In this document: piece by piece, positions 1 through 12,110 of the stretch
How positions within the stretch are numbered: position 1 is the first letter of the stretch
Layout: each line of letters starts with the position of its first letter
Source: Prorocentrum cordatum
Taxonomy: Eukaryota; Sar; Dinophyceae; Prorocentrales; Prorocentraceae
Assembly (NCBI GenBank): GCA_963575745.1
Contig: CAUYUJ010009469.1
Coordinates: 195,001 to 259,000, forward strand
DNA: 64,000 nt
Direction of reading: 5' to 3'
The notes under the pieces: model-generated
What the model was told of the DNA's origin: nothing
What the model saw: only the letters and a program-made list of their open reading frames with translations
Databases searched by the model: none
Program-made: the position numbers and the translations under genes

Positions 1-740
1 TGCACTGCTCTGCAGCCCGCTGTTTTGATGAGATGGCATGCGGAGTCGCGACGGGGCGCGAGGGCGCGCCTGGACCATCGAGCGATCAACAAAGCACGAT
101 GATACAACCGAAACAACTCGCCATCCTCGTCGCCGTCGCTTGAGGATTGAAGGTCGAGGACCGGCAGGCTTGGATACGGTTGGCCCTGCACGTGTGGGGC
201 CTCCTGAGGCCTCTTTAAAGAGCCTCCGAGGCCTCGTAGAGCCTCCTGGGGACCTCCAGAGCACCCGGGAGGAGCAGCCGAACGTGGAGGAGGGGGAGGG
301 GACGGACAGGGCAGATCGAAGATGACCATCCTCCAGAGGCTTCGGAAGCTGATCCATCATCATGTCCAAACCGTGAGAAATTGCTTAACGTGTGAAGAAC
401 CTGCCCATCATTCCCCATACTCCACCCCTCTCTTCCCGTTTACTTCGCGTAGTCCTTGAGCAGATGTTTGTGGGGTTTACCACGGCGAGCTGCTGCGTAA
501 GGATGATTTGTCCTCTTCCTCGGGATGGTAGGTGAAGGCCCAGGCAGTTCCCTACTGACCGCCAGATTCTCCGCTCTTCTCTGCCCTGGTCTATCTCCCC
601 TTTGTTCCCAACCCTCCTATGGTTGGGTACTCGTTTTGAATAGAGCAGTGTGGTCGCCCAGTCCTTCTCCTCCTCCCCCCTCCTCCCCTCCTCCTCTCCT
701 GTCTCCTGTGTTCCCCTCTCCTCTTCTCTCGTGCCGTCGG
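1..740. other. No recognisable gene; pyrimidine-rich tail
   Basis: No domain or codon-like pattern could be recognised. From about 655 to 735 the + strand becomes a C/T tract leading into the tandem satellite. The stretch around 600-650 resembles 15,655-15,710, so the two loci share an ancestor (see the relic unit near 15.8 kb). Confidence 0.5.
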
Positions 741-2430
741 GCTGCGATCTGCGAAACTGTCGCCACTTTCGTGGGCTCCTGGGAGGCCCAGCGGAGGTAA
801 GTCCAACGCGGACCACCTCGAGACCTCGCCGCCCCCTGGGGGGCTGCGATCTGCAAAACTGTCGCGGACTTTCGTGGGCTCCTGGGAGGCCCAGCGGAGG
901 TACGTCCCACGCGGACCATCTCGAGAACTCGCGGCGTCCTGGTGGGCTGCGATCTGCGCAACTATCGCCGCTTTCGTGGGCTCCTGGGAGGCCCAGCGGA
1001 GGTACGTCCAACGCGGACCACTCAGAGACCTCGCGGCGCCTTGGGGGGCTGCGATCTGCGACACTTTCGTGGGCTCCTGGGAGGCCCAGCGGAGGTACGT
1101 CCCACGCGGACCACCTCGAGACCTCGCGGCGCCCTGGGGGGCTGCGATCTGCGTAATTGTCGCCATTTTCGTGGGCTCTTGGGAGGCCCAGCGGAGGTAC
1201 GTCCCACGCGGACCACCTCGAGACATCGCGGCGCTTTGGGGGTGCAACGATCTGAGAAGAAAGTCGCCACTTTCGTGGGCTCCTGGGAGGCCCAGCAAAA
1301 ATACGTCCCACGCGAACCACCTCGAGAACTCGCGGCGCCCTGGCCGGCGGAGGTACGTCCCACGCGAACCACCTCGAGAACTCGCGGCGCCCTGGGGGGG
1401 AGGGGCTGCGATCTGCGCAACTGTCGCGGACATTCGTGGGCTCTTGGGAGGCCCAGCGGAGGTACGTCCCACGCGGACCACCTCGAGACCTCGCGGCGCC
1501 CTGGGGGGCTGCGATCTGCGCAATTGTCGTCATTTTCGTTGGCTCCTGGGAGGCCCAGCGGAGGTACGTCCAACGCGGACCACCTCGAGACCTCGCGGCG
1601 CCCTGGGGGGCTGCGATCTGCGAAGCAGTCGCCACTTCGTGGGCTCCTGGGAGGCCCAGCGGAGGTACGTCCCACGCGGACCACCTCGAGACCTCGCGGC
1701 GCCCTGGGGGTCTGCGATCTGCGCAACTATCGCCATTTTCGTGGGCTCCTGGGAGGCCCAGCGGAGGTAAGTCCAACGCGGACCACCTCGAGAGGCCCAG
1801 CGGAGGTACGTCCCACGCGGACCACCTCGAGACCTCGCGGCGCCCTGGGGGGCTGCGATCTGCGTAATTGTCGCCATTTTCGTTGGCTCTTGGGAGGCCC
1901 AGCGGAGGTACGTCCCACGCGGACCACCTCGAGAACTCGCGGCGCCCTGGGGGGGCTGCGATCTGCGCAATTGTCGCGGACTTTCGTTGGCTCCTGGGAG
2001 GCCCAGCGGAAGTACGTCCCACGCGAACCACCTCGAGACCTCGCGGCGCCCTGGGGGGCTGCGATCTGCGAAATTGTCGCCACTTTCGTGGGCTCCTGGG
2101 AGGCCCAGCGGAGGTACGTCCCACGCGGACCACCTCGAGACATCGCGGCGCCCTGTGGGGCTGCGATCTGCGCAATTGTCGCGGACTTTCGTGGGCTCCT
2201 GGGAGGCCCAGCGGAGGTACGTCCAACGCGGACCACCTCGAGACCTCGCGGCGCCCTGGGGGTGCTACGATCTGCGCAATTGTCGCCTTTTTTCGTGGGC
2301 TCCTGGGAGGCCCAGCGGAAGTACGTCCCACGCGAACCACCTCGAGACCTCGCGGCGCCCTGTGGGGTCTCGATCTGCGCAATTGTCGCCACTTTCGTGG
2401 GCTCCCGGGAGGCCCAGCAGAGGTACGTCT
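741..2430 (+). repeat. Tandem satellite, about 103-bp unit, about 16 copies
   Basis: The phrase GCTGCGATCTGCG recurs near 741, 843, 946, 1047, 1140, 1406, 1508, 1611, 1712, 1851, 1955, 2058 and 2160, giving a unit of about 102-104 bp with some shortened or fused copies. Every unit also holds GGGAGGCCCAGCGGAGGTA and ACCTCGAGACCTCGCGG. Long open frames on both strands, including one of more than 700 codons on the minus strand, arise because the unit is GC-rich and stop-poor; they are not evidence of a protein. Most units contain AGGTACGT, which resembles a 5' splice-donor consensus; whether that matters is unknown. Confidence 0.93.
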
Positions 2431-2820
2431 TACGCGTTGCCGCTGCTTTTCTTGCTGCGCTCTTCTGAGTTCACTGATGTGTGCTCTTCTTCCGCACTGC
2501 GGGTTTTTCAGCATGCCCGTCAGCATTGAGTGGTCCCGAATGTAACCACCACATGTACAGAAAGGGTTGGGTACGTCGCAGGGTAAGTATTCGCAATCGT
2601 TATGCTGACCATCCCCAATCCTTAGAGGTTATGAGTCTCGGACTGGGACGCTTGCGCGTCTGTCAACTGCCAAGCATCCCACAAGATCTGATACACATGC
2701 AGGAACGTCGCGCCGATATGCTAGGCGGTTTCAGTGCTACGCCTTTGAGACCGATCTCATTACCACATGAAACGCGGTGCTAAATACTTGAGACGAAACA
2801 TGAGCAAAGTCCCTCTTCCA
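2431..2820. other. Unique-looking sequence, no gene recognised
   Basis: Lower GC than its neighbours, with only short frames. The phrase GGTTGGGTACGTCGCAGGGTA (2564-2584) is echoed at about 16,557-16,580, suggesting a diverged repeat. No function can be assigned. Confidence 0.4.
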
Positions 2821-3230
2821 CCTCATCCTCTTCCACCTCCTCCTCCTCCTCCTCCTCCTCCTCCTCCTCCTCCTCCTCCTCCTCCTCCTCCTCCTCCTCC
2901 CCCTCCCGCCTCCCTCTTACTCATCCTCCCTCTTCCTCCCTCTCCTCCCCCTCCTCCTCCGCCCCCTCCTCCTCCTCCTCCTCCTCCTCCTCCTCCTCCT
3001 CCTCCTCCTCATCCTCCTCCTCCTCCTCCTCCTCCTCCTCCTCCTCCTCCTCCTCCTCCTCCTCCTCCTCCTCCTCCTCCTCCTCCGCCCTCCTCCTTCT
3101 CCTCCTCCTCCTCCCCTCCTCCTCCTCCTCCTCCGCCCTCCTCCTCCTCCTCTCCTCCTCCTCCTCCTCCTCCGCCCTCCTCCTCCTCCTCCTCCGCCCT
3201 CCTCCTCCCTCCTCCTTCTCCCTCCTCCTG
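2821..3230 (+). repeat. (CCT)n microsatellite
   Basis: About 400 bp of almost pure CCT/TCC triplets, broken by CCCTC, GCC and CAT variants. Long polyproline, polyserine and polyglutamate frames in all phases are a by-product of the triplet repeat. Confidence 0.97.
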
Positions 3231-3404
3231 CATCCTCTGGGCGGCCTCGGCCGCACCAAGGGCGGACCTGCACCAGCGGCTGGAGCAGCTGCGGGACGAC
3301 GCGAGGAGCGACCGCGCGGCGTGCAACGCCCTGGCCGAACAGGCGAGCCCCGCCTCGCCACCGCTCTCTGGGGCGCGAGCACAGTCGGGCTTCGGCGCCC
3401 CGTA

Positions 3405-3442
<38 letters not shown>

Positions 3443-3795
3443 CTGGGCAGGGGAGCTGCGCCCCTCTCCTGGACGGCCTCGCGCGGGCGCGAAGGTGGTC
3501 ATCGGGACGCGGTGCGCGAAGCTTGGCGACCTGGGTCCTCATGAGGGGGTTGGGCCCCCTGGCCTCGCGATAGGTTGCTCTGGAGGTCAGGGGGGCACAC
3601 CTCGGCGAGGGACACCTCTGGCAGCACCCAGCGAGAGCGAGGCGCCTGCTTCTCTGGAGGCGGGCTCGAGCCCGTGGCGTCTTGGGTGGCGCAGGCCTCG
3701 CTCCCAATAGGCCGGCGTGGGGCACGCCGTCGGGCTGGCAGCGCCTGGCTCTCTGGTAGCTCCGGCTCCCGAGGAGAGCATCGGGGCAGGAGGGG
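3231..3795. other. GC-rich spacer with (GGC)n run; no gene recognised
   Basis: GC-rich DNA containing a short GGC triplet run at about 3405-3442. No known domain is seen in any frame. Confidence 0.5.
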
Positions 3796-3948
3796 GGGGG
3801 AGAGGAGGAGGAGGAGGAGGAGGAGGAGGACGAGGACGAGGACGAGGACGAGGAGGACGAGGAGGACGAAGAGGACGAAGAGGACGAGGAAGAGGACGAG
3901 GACAAGGACGAGCTGTAGCAGCAGCAGGAGCATGAGGGGGAGGAGGAG

Positions 3949-3980
<32 letters not shown>

Positions 3981-4125
3981 GGAGGAGGCGGATGAGGAGG
4001 AGGGGGGGGAGAGGAAGAGGGGAGAGGAGAACGAGGGGACAGGAGGAGGAGGAAGAGGAGGAGGAGAAGCAGGAGGAGAGGAAGGAGGAGGAGCAGGAGC
4101 AGGAGAGAGGAAAGGAGGAGCAGGG
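3796..4125 (+). repeat. (GGA)n / (GAGGAC)n microsatellite
   Basis: Purine-rich triplet and hexanucleotide repeats: GAGGAC repeats at about 3825-3905, GGA/GAG triplets elsewhere. Glu/Arg-rich frames here are repeat artefacts. Confidence 0.95.
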
Positions 4126-4569
4126 GGATGAGAAGGAGGGAGTGGGAGGAGCTTCTTGCCATCTGCCAGAATTTGGGCTGGCATTTTCGACGGCGGTTTC
4201 CAGCGCCCGCTGCGTCGTGTTTCTTCAATGCGTACTTCAGTTTTGCTGGAAAGCGGCGCTGCTCCTCGTCACAGACACCGTCCCTCGTCCTCATTCAGCC
4301 CTCGTCCGCTCGGGGCCCCCTCCCCAGCGGAAGGTGACTGAGCACGAGACCCGCATCGTGGGATGCAGGGCGTACGTGGACAGCCACCAGGGCACCCTGG
4401 CCTCCTTGGACGACCGCATCCGGCAGGCGCTCCTCTTCCACCACCACCCCCTATCACTCTTTTCGCATGGATGTTTAGCTATTCTTCATGTCGATGGGGC
4501 GGGCGGGAACATTCGACTCAGAAGACATCTTCCCGTGTATAACCCCGAAGGTTCCGAGATTTCTGGCAG
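4126..4569. other. No gene recognised
   Basis: Mixed-composition sequence with frames below 80 codons that resemble no known family. Confidence 0.4.
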
Positions 4570-4925
4570 TTTTGACGGCTGGAGGGAGGTCTTATTCAAC
4601 ATATAGTTTTCGTTTCAGCGTTGGGCACACTCTTCGTAGACATGATCAACAGGTGTGATTATCAGGATGCGGTTCTCGTCTTCGCGCCACGCACATTCGT
4701 ACAAACGGTTTCCGACCGTTACACGGATGGGGGAAGGTGGTTTACAACATGCGGTTCTCGCCGCAGTGTTGCGCGTCGCACATTATCCCAACAGTTACAC
4801 AGATGGAAGGGGTCGTTTAAAACATGTGGTTCTCGTTTCAGCGCCGCGCACATTCGTCGGAGAATGGTTCAACAGTTGCGCGGATGGAGGGCAGTTCGTT
4901 TTCAACATGTATTGTTCGTTTGAGG
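4570..4925 (+). repeat. Degenerate tandem repeat, about 67-83 bp unit
   Basis: The block 'ATGCGGTTCTCG ... GCGCACATTCGT ... ACAGTTACACAGATGGAGGG ... TTCAAC' recurs with drift, starting near 4601, 4668, 4750, 4824 and 4905. About four and a half copies are present. Unit length varies, so it is an old or imprecisely expanded minisatellite. Confidence 0.8.
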
Positions 4926-5925
4926 TGACCGTCAATTCTACGATTCCAAACCTGAAGTTGTGCAACAGTTGTTGGGATGCAGGGTGGTTACGTTCAAATC
5001 AGAGATTTTGGTTGATGCACTGTCTTGCTGCTCTGCACCTCTGATGTCCTCTGCCTCTGTGTTTTGCGCTCCGAGCGTGGATGTGCTCGTAAAGGTCCAG
5101 GCCTTGATGGTTTGTGTTCTGGTTATTGTTTTGGGTTGTTTTGGTCGACGGCCTGACTGACGGATAATTCATAGTGAATAGACTCATTGACACGTGCCGT
5201 TGCCAGCGTAGACGCGGAGGCGTCGGACTTCTTGAACGGGAGTCTGATCGGGAAACGTTGTAGCCACCTCGTTGAAAACGACGATCGTGCCCATATCGAG
5301 CGCTGCTTTGGCGAGAGCAACATGGAGCCCTCAGAAAGGTTCATGGCCTGGGCGTGTGGCACTCTGTGGCACCACGCTCGATGGGCGCGGCCCTAGCCTC
5401 GACGGGGCCTTGCCAGCCGTACGTTGCCGAGATCTGACTCACTCCGCGCGGCCCTCGTGTGAGGTATCGCTGGCCGTTGGCGCCTGCGGCTGCACCCGGA
5501 TGCGCGTGCAGATGGTTCCACGATGCATCTGCATGTGCAGGCAGTCCGCAGGAGGCTCACGGTGGCGGACAGGCAGCATCGAGGGGCCCGGTGTTCATTC
5601 GCAGTTACTTGTGTCCCTCTTCCGCCTCGTCCTTGTCCTGTTATTGTGTCGCTGCTCAGTGAAGCCTGCGCCCCCTTGCCCTCGACGCCTTTCTTCCCTC
5701 CTCCCCCTCCTCTTCCTCCTCCTCCTCCTCCTCCTCCTCCTCCTCCGTTTGGTCTACATGGCGTCTTCAGCGTAGTGCACACCCCCGGCAATGATGCCCT
5801 CTGGCATCTTGTCGCGGACACCCGAGTTCCGAGTTCTGAGTTCCTCCTCCTCCGTGGCCGCCCCCTGCTGCCTCCCGCCTGCTCGTGTGCCATTCGCCTC
5901 CACCACCACCACTACAGAATGGAGA
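4926..5925. other. No gene recognised; short (CCT)n at about 5698-5745
   Basis: About 1 kb with no recognisable coding domain. It contains a pure CCT run near 5698-5745. Longer frames around it are low-complexity artefacts. Confidence 0.45.
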
Positions 5926-6042
5926 GGGAGGAGGAGAAGGAGAAGGAGGAAGAGGAGAGGGAGGAGGAGGAGGAAGAGGAGGAGGAGGATGAGGAGGAGG
6001 AGGAGGAGGAGGAGGAGGGGGAGGAGGAGGAGGAGGGCCTCC
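5926..6042 (+). repeat. (GGA)n microsatellite
   Basis: GGA/GAA triplets with a few interruptions over about 115 bp. Confidence 0.93.
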
Positions 6043-6155
6043 CCAGCAGCCCCTCTTCCCCGTCCTGCCTATTGGTAACATCTGCCCTTCGTGAGCCTGG
6101 CGCCAGCAGCCCTCGCGCCCCTTTCGGCCCGCCTCGCCGACCCCGATTCTCTTTT

Positions 6156-6323
6156 CAGGAGAGAGAAAGAACACACACACAGACGCAATGAATCGTCGAC
6201 TCCCCAGAAAATACGGGAGAATATGGGAAGTGGGGGGGGAAGACAACAACCCCGAAAAGATTGGAAAATAGGGGGAATCCTGTTCTTTGTGTATATTCAT
6301 CTGTGCGTCCCAGGGCCCCTTCC
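6156..6323 (+). repeat. Short interspersed repeat family R, copy 1
   Basis: Starts CAGGAGAGAGAAAGAACACA and ends GTCCCAGGGCCCCTTC. It shares with copies at 7826-7983, 19364-19499 (minus), 19609-20088 and 30791-30930 a core containing ATCGTCGACTCCCCAGAAAA, a GGGAAAATATGGGAAGTGGG box and a TGGGGAATCCTGTT box. No long terminal inverted repeat is visible and it encodes nothing recognisable. It is best read as a small non-autonomous transposable element (SINE- or MITE-like). Confidence 0.82.
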
Positions 6324-7825
6324 TCCTCGGCAGCCCGCGGCAGGTTTGCGAGAGGCAGCTGGTCCAGCCCCTGAGCAAGAGCGTCCGGGAGCTGGCCCGG
6401 AAGCACCTCGAGGCGCAGGAGCGGAGCGAGGCCCTCCCCGTTGGGGGGGGGGCATGCCAAGGGCCGCGGACCCCGTCGTCGTCGTGACCGTCGTTCTTCT
6501 TCGTCGTCGTCGTCGAAGCCGCCGTCTTCGTCGACATCGTCGTCGCCATCGCTGCAGGGGAGGCAGGAGGAGGGAGAGAGAGAGGGAGGAGGGAGGACCG
6601 AGGTTTTGGTGGGCTTGCGGCGGTTCTTGTGCATCCAGAGGGCTCCGAGGGATTCTGGAGGACTCCAGGGACCTCGGGGGGCCTCCAGGGGCTTCTGGCG
6701 GAGGTCCTGAGACCTGAGACCGAGAGGAGAGCGGAAGAGGATCGAGGTTCGGGGATGGAGAGTGGAGACGTAGGATCGTGTGTCGAGGCACGGCCTCCTT
6801 TCCCCCGAGATCTTGGCCGAAACGCGCTCAGGAGGGACCCTGCCCCTTGGCGTCGACAAAAGGCACTGCCCGAGCGTTTGCTCTAATGATTTGGTCTGTG
6901 GCGGCCCGTTTCGTGCCCAGGACTGTGAGCACAACGATTCGGGGCACGAAGCCGATGCTGGGGAGGAAGGGGTCGAGAGCGTTAGGACCCGACGAGTCAA
7001 GAGAAGTGAGTCGTCCGCAGCCTGGGGAGGGAGGAGCAGAGGAGGAAGGACGGGTGGGGGAGATGAGGAGCAGGATGCTTTTGTTAATGGACTTGTTTCT
7101 TGATTGCTCATTGAGCCCCTCTCTTGTCCCTCTTTGGCTCTCGTTGTCTGTTTTGACATGGTGCATGCCTTGCCTGCCCGCGGCCCGCCGCGGGCGCCCG
7201 ACGCTACGGGCGCACCAGCGCGCCCATCAGCCTGCGCATGAAAAAGCGGGACGCTTCGAGGAGGAGGAATAAGAAACGTGTTGATAAGGAGGAGGCGCAA
7301 GTTCATTCATCGGCAGACCATGACCAACAACTCCGTCGGCCAGATTTGACCGGCTGGGGCGGCCGCGTGGCGCGAGAGAAAGGTAATACGGCACATGATT
7401 TGGAATTGCGCGCCCAATATCACAAGATACATGCTGCAGTAATCCCCACCTCATTTACAGAAGGCTTCCCTCAAGACCCTCGGCGTGGGCTTTCCTCTTC
7501 AAAACCGATCTCCCGAAGTCCAGCCATGGCGACAGGACGCCCCCCCCAGAGAAAGACAACCAACTGTCGCGTCTCGATCCTCGATTTTGCACGGGGCGCT
7601 CGAGGTCTTGGTTTCTCCCGCCCTGGTTCGAATCAGGAAAACGAATTACACAAACACATCTGTTCGGAGGTCTGCGCTGATTTCTTGGACCGCCGTTTGA
7701 CCCCTGCCAGGCGTCCTCCGCGTGCCAGGGGCGCTTCTGGAGATGCCGCCAGGGCGATCGATCCAGCGCCGACCCAAGACCTCCACGCGGACCTCCGAAA
7801 GTTACGTCCGTGCAGCTTCTTATGT
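6324..7825. other. No gene recognised; CGT-triplet and G-rich patches
   Basis: It contains a CGTCGT triplet patch (about 6474-6550), a GGAGGG patch (about 6555-6600) and a short G-rich block 6640-6710 resembling the CCTCTTGGGGG minisatellite family. No frame shows a known domain. Confidence 0.45.
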
Positions 7826-7983
7826 CAGGAGGGAAAGAAGCACACAGACACAATTAATCGTCGACTCCCAGGAAAGTATGGGAAAATCTGGGAAGTGGGG
7901 GGAAAACAAAAATCAAAAACAGATCGAAGAATATGGGGAATCCTGTTCCTTGTGTGTATACTTGTGTGTCCCAGGGCCCCTTT
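7826..7983 (+). repeat. Short interspersed repeat family R, copy 2
   Basis: Begins CAGGAGGGAAAGAAGCACAC and ends TGTGTCCCAGGGCCCC. It is the closest full-length partner to copy 1, with the same box order and length (about 158 versus 168 bp). Confidence 0.85.
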
Positions 7984-8779
7984 CATCATTGTTCCCCCAC
8001 ATGGCGCGCACAGGCCACCAGGATGGCGCTCGACCAGGTCCACGAGGTCGTGTCGAGCTTCCAGCGTCAGGCGCCGTGGGTTCTCGAGAGGGGGAACAGC
8101 GCGGTGTGCGCACGGGGGGGTGCCGAGACCTCCTCCTTCGCTTCTCCTTTTCATTCTCGCCCCCCCCCCCCCTCCATCCATCCCCCACCCCCCTCTGCAT
8201 CCATCCTCTTCCACCCCCCTTCCATCCCCACCCCATCCCCTCAGTCCTTCTCCGCCCCACCCCCGCACCCCATCCGTCCTCCCCTCGCCCCGCCCAACAA
8301 GTTCCTCCCCTTTTCCCTCCTCCTCGCCATCCTCATCCCGTTCATCCTCTTCCTATCCTCCCCCTGCTCTTCTATACTACTCTTAAATCTTCCTCCTCCA
8401 AGAAGAAGGTCTGCATGGGTGAGGAAATAGGAGGAGGACGAGGAGCAAGAGGAGGAGGAAGAGGAGGAGGACGAGGACGAGGACGAGGACGAGAAGGAGA
8501 CGCACGTGGCAGATTGTAGCGCTCCGGTTGGGTGATCGGTCTTCCAAGGTGCATTCATGTTTCGTGCATTGGGAGCGTAGGAAGTCTCACGCCGTGTTGG
8601 TTCCGTTTGTGCGCCACTGTCGTCGGCTCAAGTTCCACATGCTTCCGGATAAAGTAGCACTCACCACTGTATCATGGTAGCGGAGCCCGTGTTTCGAAGC
8701 CACGTGCCTCAGTGCGCGTGGTAACACCGCGAAGCACGCCCCTTCGGCAACCGCAGCGGCTCCTCCGAAACCTGGCGCG
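7984..8779. other. No gene recognised; C-rich tract and GAGGAC run
   Basis: A C-rich low-complexity tract (about 8155-8400) is followed by a GAGGAC-type purine run (about 8430-8505). The remainder shows no domain. Confidence 0.5.
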
Positions 8780-10345
8780 ACCGTCCTAGGATCCGATGTG
8801 AAGCTTCAGGAGGTCCGAGAGGTCTGGTACAACCTGCGCACGAGCCGAATCGCGGAATTGCGTAATGCTGGTTCCAAGAACGGAGATTTCAGGTATGTGA
8901 ACGCGTCGTTGCAGGCCAGTCATCAAGGCATGAGGTTCTTTTTCGATCACAGCGAAACACGGAGCATCAGGACGGCCCAATAACTTTACAGAACACGTCA
9001 GGTGATAACTCCAACAGCAAGCGGACGCCCCGGAGCACCTCACCACGCTCGTTCAGGCAATGCGCTGCGTTGGAAGCGCCAGGGCCGGAGAAGCTGGAGG
9101 CAAGCCCGTCAGCGAATACATGGCGGTTCAACAGTTGCGAATTTTCTCGGGGGGCTGGACCACATTCAAGGGGATGGGGCGACAAGTTGTTGAATGCGCT
9201 CGCCCAAGTGCAGCACGGTGAGCGGGAAACGTTCAAAAAATCGCACCCATGGAGGGGCATTGCCCGATGACGAAGAGGATGATCTGATACAGGTCATGAC
9301 CAGGATGTTAACACGGAGCAAGCACACCAAGGCGTCGCTGAACAGAAAGATAAAATACGAAAGCGTAGAATGAGGCGTAGATGAAGACGACCATGCCGAG
9401 TTAGATGGGGGTACCTGGCATATGCTGGATGCCATGACGGATGAAACGAAGCCACGTGAAAACATGAAGGGCTTACATGACGGCGACGTTTTGATGGACG
9501 ACCAGAAGATATGAAAATAGTATTCTGCCGTCGATGGAGCCACACTCTCGCAAGATGAATTTGGCCATACATTGAAAAGCCGTATGGAATGCATGCGCAG
9601 AGCCCTCGGGAACGCATGGGCATGCAACCTCGCGACCATTGCCACCCAGGGTTACTGCGCTGAGGATGATCACGGCTCACGCGGGCGATTGCATCGACAA
9701 TTGGCGACAGGTTCGCTACGAGACGCCATGATCGTTCAGCCTTGACACTTGCATTTTCCTTAAAGCGCGAATATGGGGCAATGGGGGGTAAAACTGGGCG
9801 CCGACACGGAACGCAACGATTCTTTGGAGGGGCGCCAAGTTAACGATGAGCCAAGTTAACGATGAGGGGCGCGGTGACTGGGGCGCCAGCGTAGATAACC
9901 CCGGCTGCTACGGCAGAATCGGTAATTCGCGAACATGGAACGTTGAGGGCACGGGCGGAATCGGCGACGCGAACGAAGCAAGCGCAGGAATTGGCAATGG
10001 CAGAAGACCGACGCGTTACAATTGTGGAAGACACGGGCACATCTGCCAAGGGTTGAGCCACCGAACAGACCACGAAAGGACAAGGAAGTGGAAAAGGGGA
10101 AGACGAAGGGGCCAAGGGGTACCAAGGCAAGCAGACAAGGGGGGCACAAGGGAGGTCATCAGGGCACGTCGGTTTGCCCAGGAAGCCACAACACTGCAGG
10201 GCGCAAAGAAAGCCCTACGCGGATACCAGGGAGGTCGAGGACTGGGATGGAAAGGGGGAGGCAAAGCGGGCAAGTCCCAATCAACGAGAAGGAAAATTAC
10301 GCACTCGGGGGGAAGGGCCACGTCGCCCCCCGCTGACCCACGGAC
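8780..10345 (+). pseudogene. Decayed retroelement gag-like region with zinc-knuckle remnant
   Basis: The frame around 10,017-10,060 reads R-Y-N-C-G-R-H-G-H-I-C, matching the retroviral/retrotransposon zinc knuckle CX2CX4HX4C except that the first Cys is replaced by Arg and the last Cys position is lost. It is followed by a basic, Gly/Lys-rich stretch, as is usual after a gag knuckle. Upstream (about 8800-9700), short frames are broken by several stops and shifts. They include a piece resembling a gag core (WGDKLLNALAQVQHGERE, about 9171-9230). No protease, integrase or reverse transcriptase follows. I infer a truncated, non-functional gag fragment; the family (copia, gypsy or LINE ORF1) cannot be settled. 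Confidence 0.5.
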
Positions 10346-11165
10346 GCCAACGATGTTTTTCGTGACCGAAGGGGGGCAGGAGGTCCAGGAAAGCCCATGC
10401 AGCTGCCGGGGCAACCCCTGCCTGGGCCAGGATGTTACAACGCTGAAATGGGCGAAAAGCTGCGTCGCCATCGACGTCGAAGCACTGGGGCCAGTTGAAG
10501 GAGCCCAAGAGTGGAAGATCAGAGGTGCAAGTCCCCCACCGTTATTTCAGAAAAGTTGCGGGCGGAAGAAAGAACGCGACGCCCGCCCGGGCCAGCGCCC
10601 TTGGAGCGGAAATGCGGGCGCAATGGCGCGCGCGGTCGCGCGCGACCCGCCGCTGGCAATAACGCGACTGCGCGGGCGTCGCGGCGACGACGACGACGGC
10701 GACGGCGACGGCGACTGCGGCGTCTGCGCCGACGGCGACGGGGGCAACGGCGACGGCGACGGCGACGACGACGAACATCGCGGCGACGGCGGCGACAGGG
10801 CCCAGTCCCACGGGCAAATTTGCGCCCCGCCCTCGTTCCTGGAGCCCCGCGCCCTATTTTGCATGGGAACATCGAAATTTCCGTTTGCAGTTTTACCCCA
10901 GCCGTTCCCGATATACTAAAGTTCTTTTTTTCTGCGTTTGTGAAACGTAGTTGTTTCCCCACATCCTAAGTGGGGTTCTTGTTTTCTCTGCACACCGCCG
11001 CGCAGGATCTCTTCTCTCTCCCTCCTCCCTCTCCTCTCCTACTCCGTGCTTCCTCCTCCACCATCATCATCATCATCATCGCATTTATCACCACTCATCA
11101 TCATCTCTCACCCACCCACCCACCCACTCACTCATTCACCCACTCATCACCGTCGCTCGCTTATG
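10346..11165. other. No gene recognised; (GACGGC)n microsatellite
   Basis: Contains a GAC/GGC triplet microsatellite at about 10,680-10,795 and a polypyrimidine/ATC-rich patch at about 11,020-11,150. No domain is seen. Confidence 0.55.
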
Positions 11166-12110
11166 TCACCCGAGGAAGTCTCAGGCTGGAGCCCCCTCCT
11201 ATGGGCCCCGCACTTCATGTTGGTAATCCGAGCGGGTCATCGGCAACCTGCAATTGTCGTCACGTTTGGGCTCGCCAGGCCTGAATGCGGAGGAAGCATC
11301 AAGCGGGAGCCTCGTCTGTGAGTGAATTGCAAAAGTCGCGGGCGGGAGACCCCTCCGCATGGGTCCCGCAATCGGAAACGTGTAGCTGTCGTCACTTCTG
11401 GGGTTCTCAGGCGTGAGTTTGGAGGAAGTATCAAGCGGGAGCCTCGTTTGCGAGTGAATTGCAAGGAAGTCCCAGGCGGGGGGGCCCTCCCTACGAGTCC
11501 CGCATTTCATGTCGGTAATCCGAGCGGGTCATCGGCAACCTGTAACTGTCGCCATTTGTGGGCTCCTCAGGCTTGAATTTGGAGGAAGCATCAAGCGTGG
11601 GCTTCGTTTGCGAGTGAGCTGCGAGGAAGTCGCAGGCGGGAGCCCCCTCCTTAAGGGTCCCGCATGTCACGTTGGTAATCCGAGCGGGTCACCGGCAACC
11701 TGTAATTGTCGCCATTGTTGGTGTTCCCCAGCTTGAATTTGGAGGAAGTATCAAGCGGGAGAGCCTCGTCTGCGAGTGAATTGCGAGGAAGTCTCGGGCG
11801 GGGGGGCCCCCTCATGGGTCCCGCATCTCATGCTGGTAATCCGGGCGGGCCATCGGCAACTTTTAGTTGTCGCCATTTTTGGGCTCCTCGGGCCTGGACT
11901 TGGAGGACGTATCAAGCAGGGGCGTCTGTGATTGAATTGCGAGGAAGTCTCAGGCGGGAACCCCTCCCTATGGGTCCCGCACTTCACGCTGGCAATCCGA
12001 GCGGGTCATCGGCAACTTGTAAGTGTCGCCACCTTTGGGCCTTGTGACCCGCACTTCGCGTTGGCAATCCGAGCGGGTCATCTGCAACTTGTAATTACTC
12101 CGACGGGGGG
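11166..12110 (+). repeat. 160-bp satellite, locus 1 (+ orientation)
   Basis: The phrase GGTAATCCGAGCGGGTCATC recurs near 11,223, 11,515, 11,675, 11,836 (variant), 11,993 and 12,064, a unit of about 160 bp with one double-length gap. Other shared blocks are GCGGGAGCCCCCTCC, GAGGAAGCATCAAGCGGG and GAGTGAATTGCGAGGAAGTC. The same repeat, reverse-complemented, forms a second array at about 40,120-41,480. Confidence 0.9.

Noticed and set aside
741-2430. CRISPR-like array
   Set aside because: Units are contiguous satellite copies without unique spacers; no cas-like genes.
385-2526. 713-codon open frame on the minus strand and long plus-strand frames
   Set aside because: They are translations of the 103-bp satellite; every frame repeats the same peptide block and none shows a domain.
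2767-4184. Polyproline, polyserine and polyglutamate 'proteins'
   Set aside because: All phases of triplet microsatellites are open; composition alone explains them.
10542-10919. Ala/Val-, Arg- and Asp/Gly-rich frames
   Set aside because: Different phases of the GAC/GGC microsatellite.
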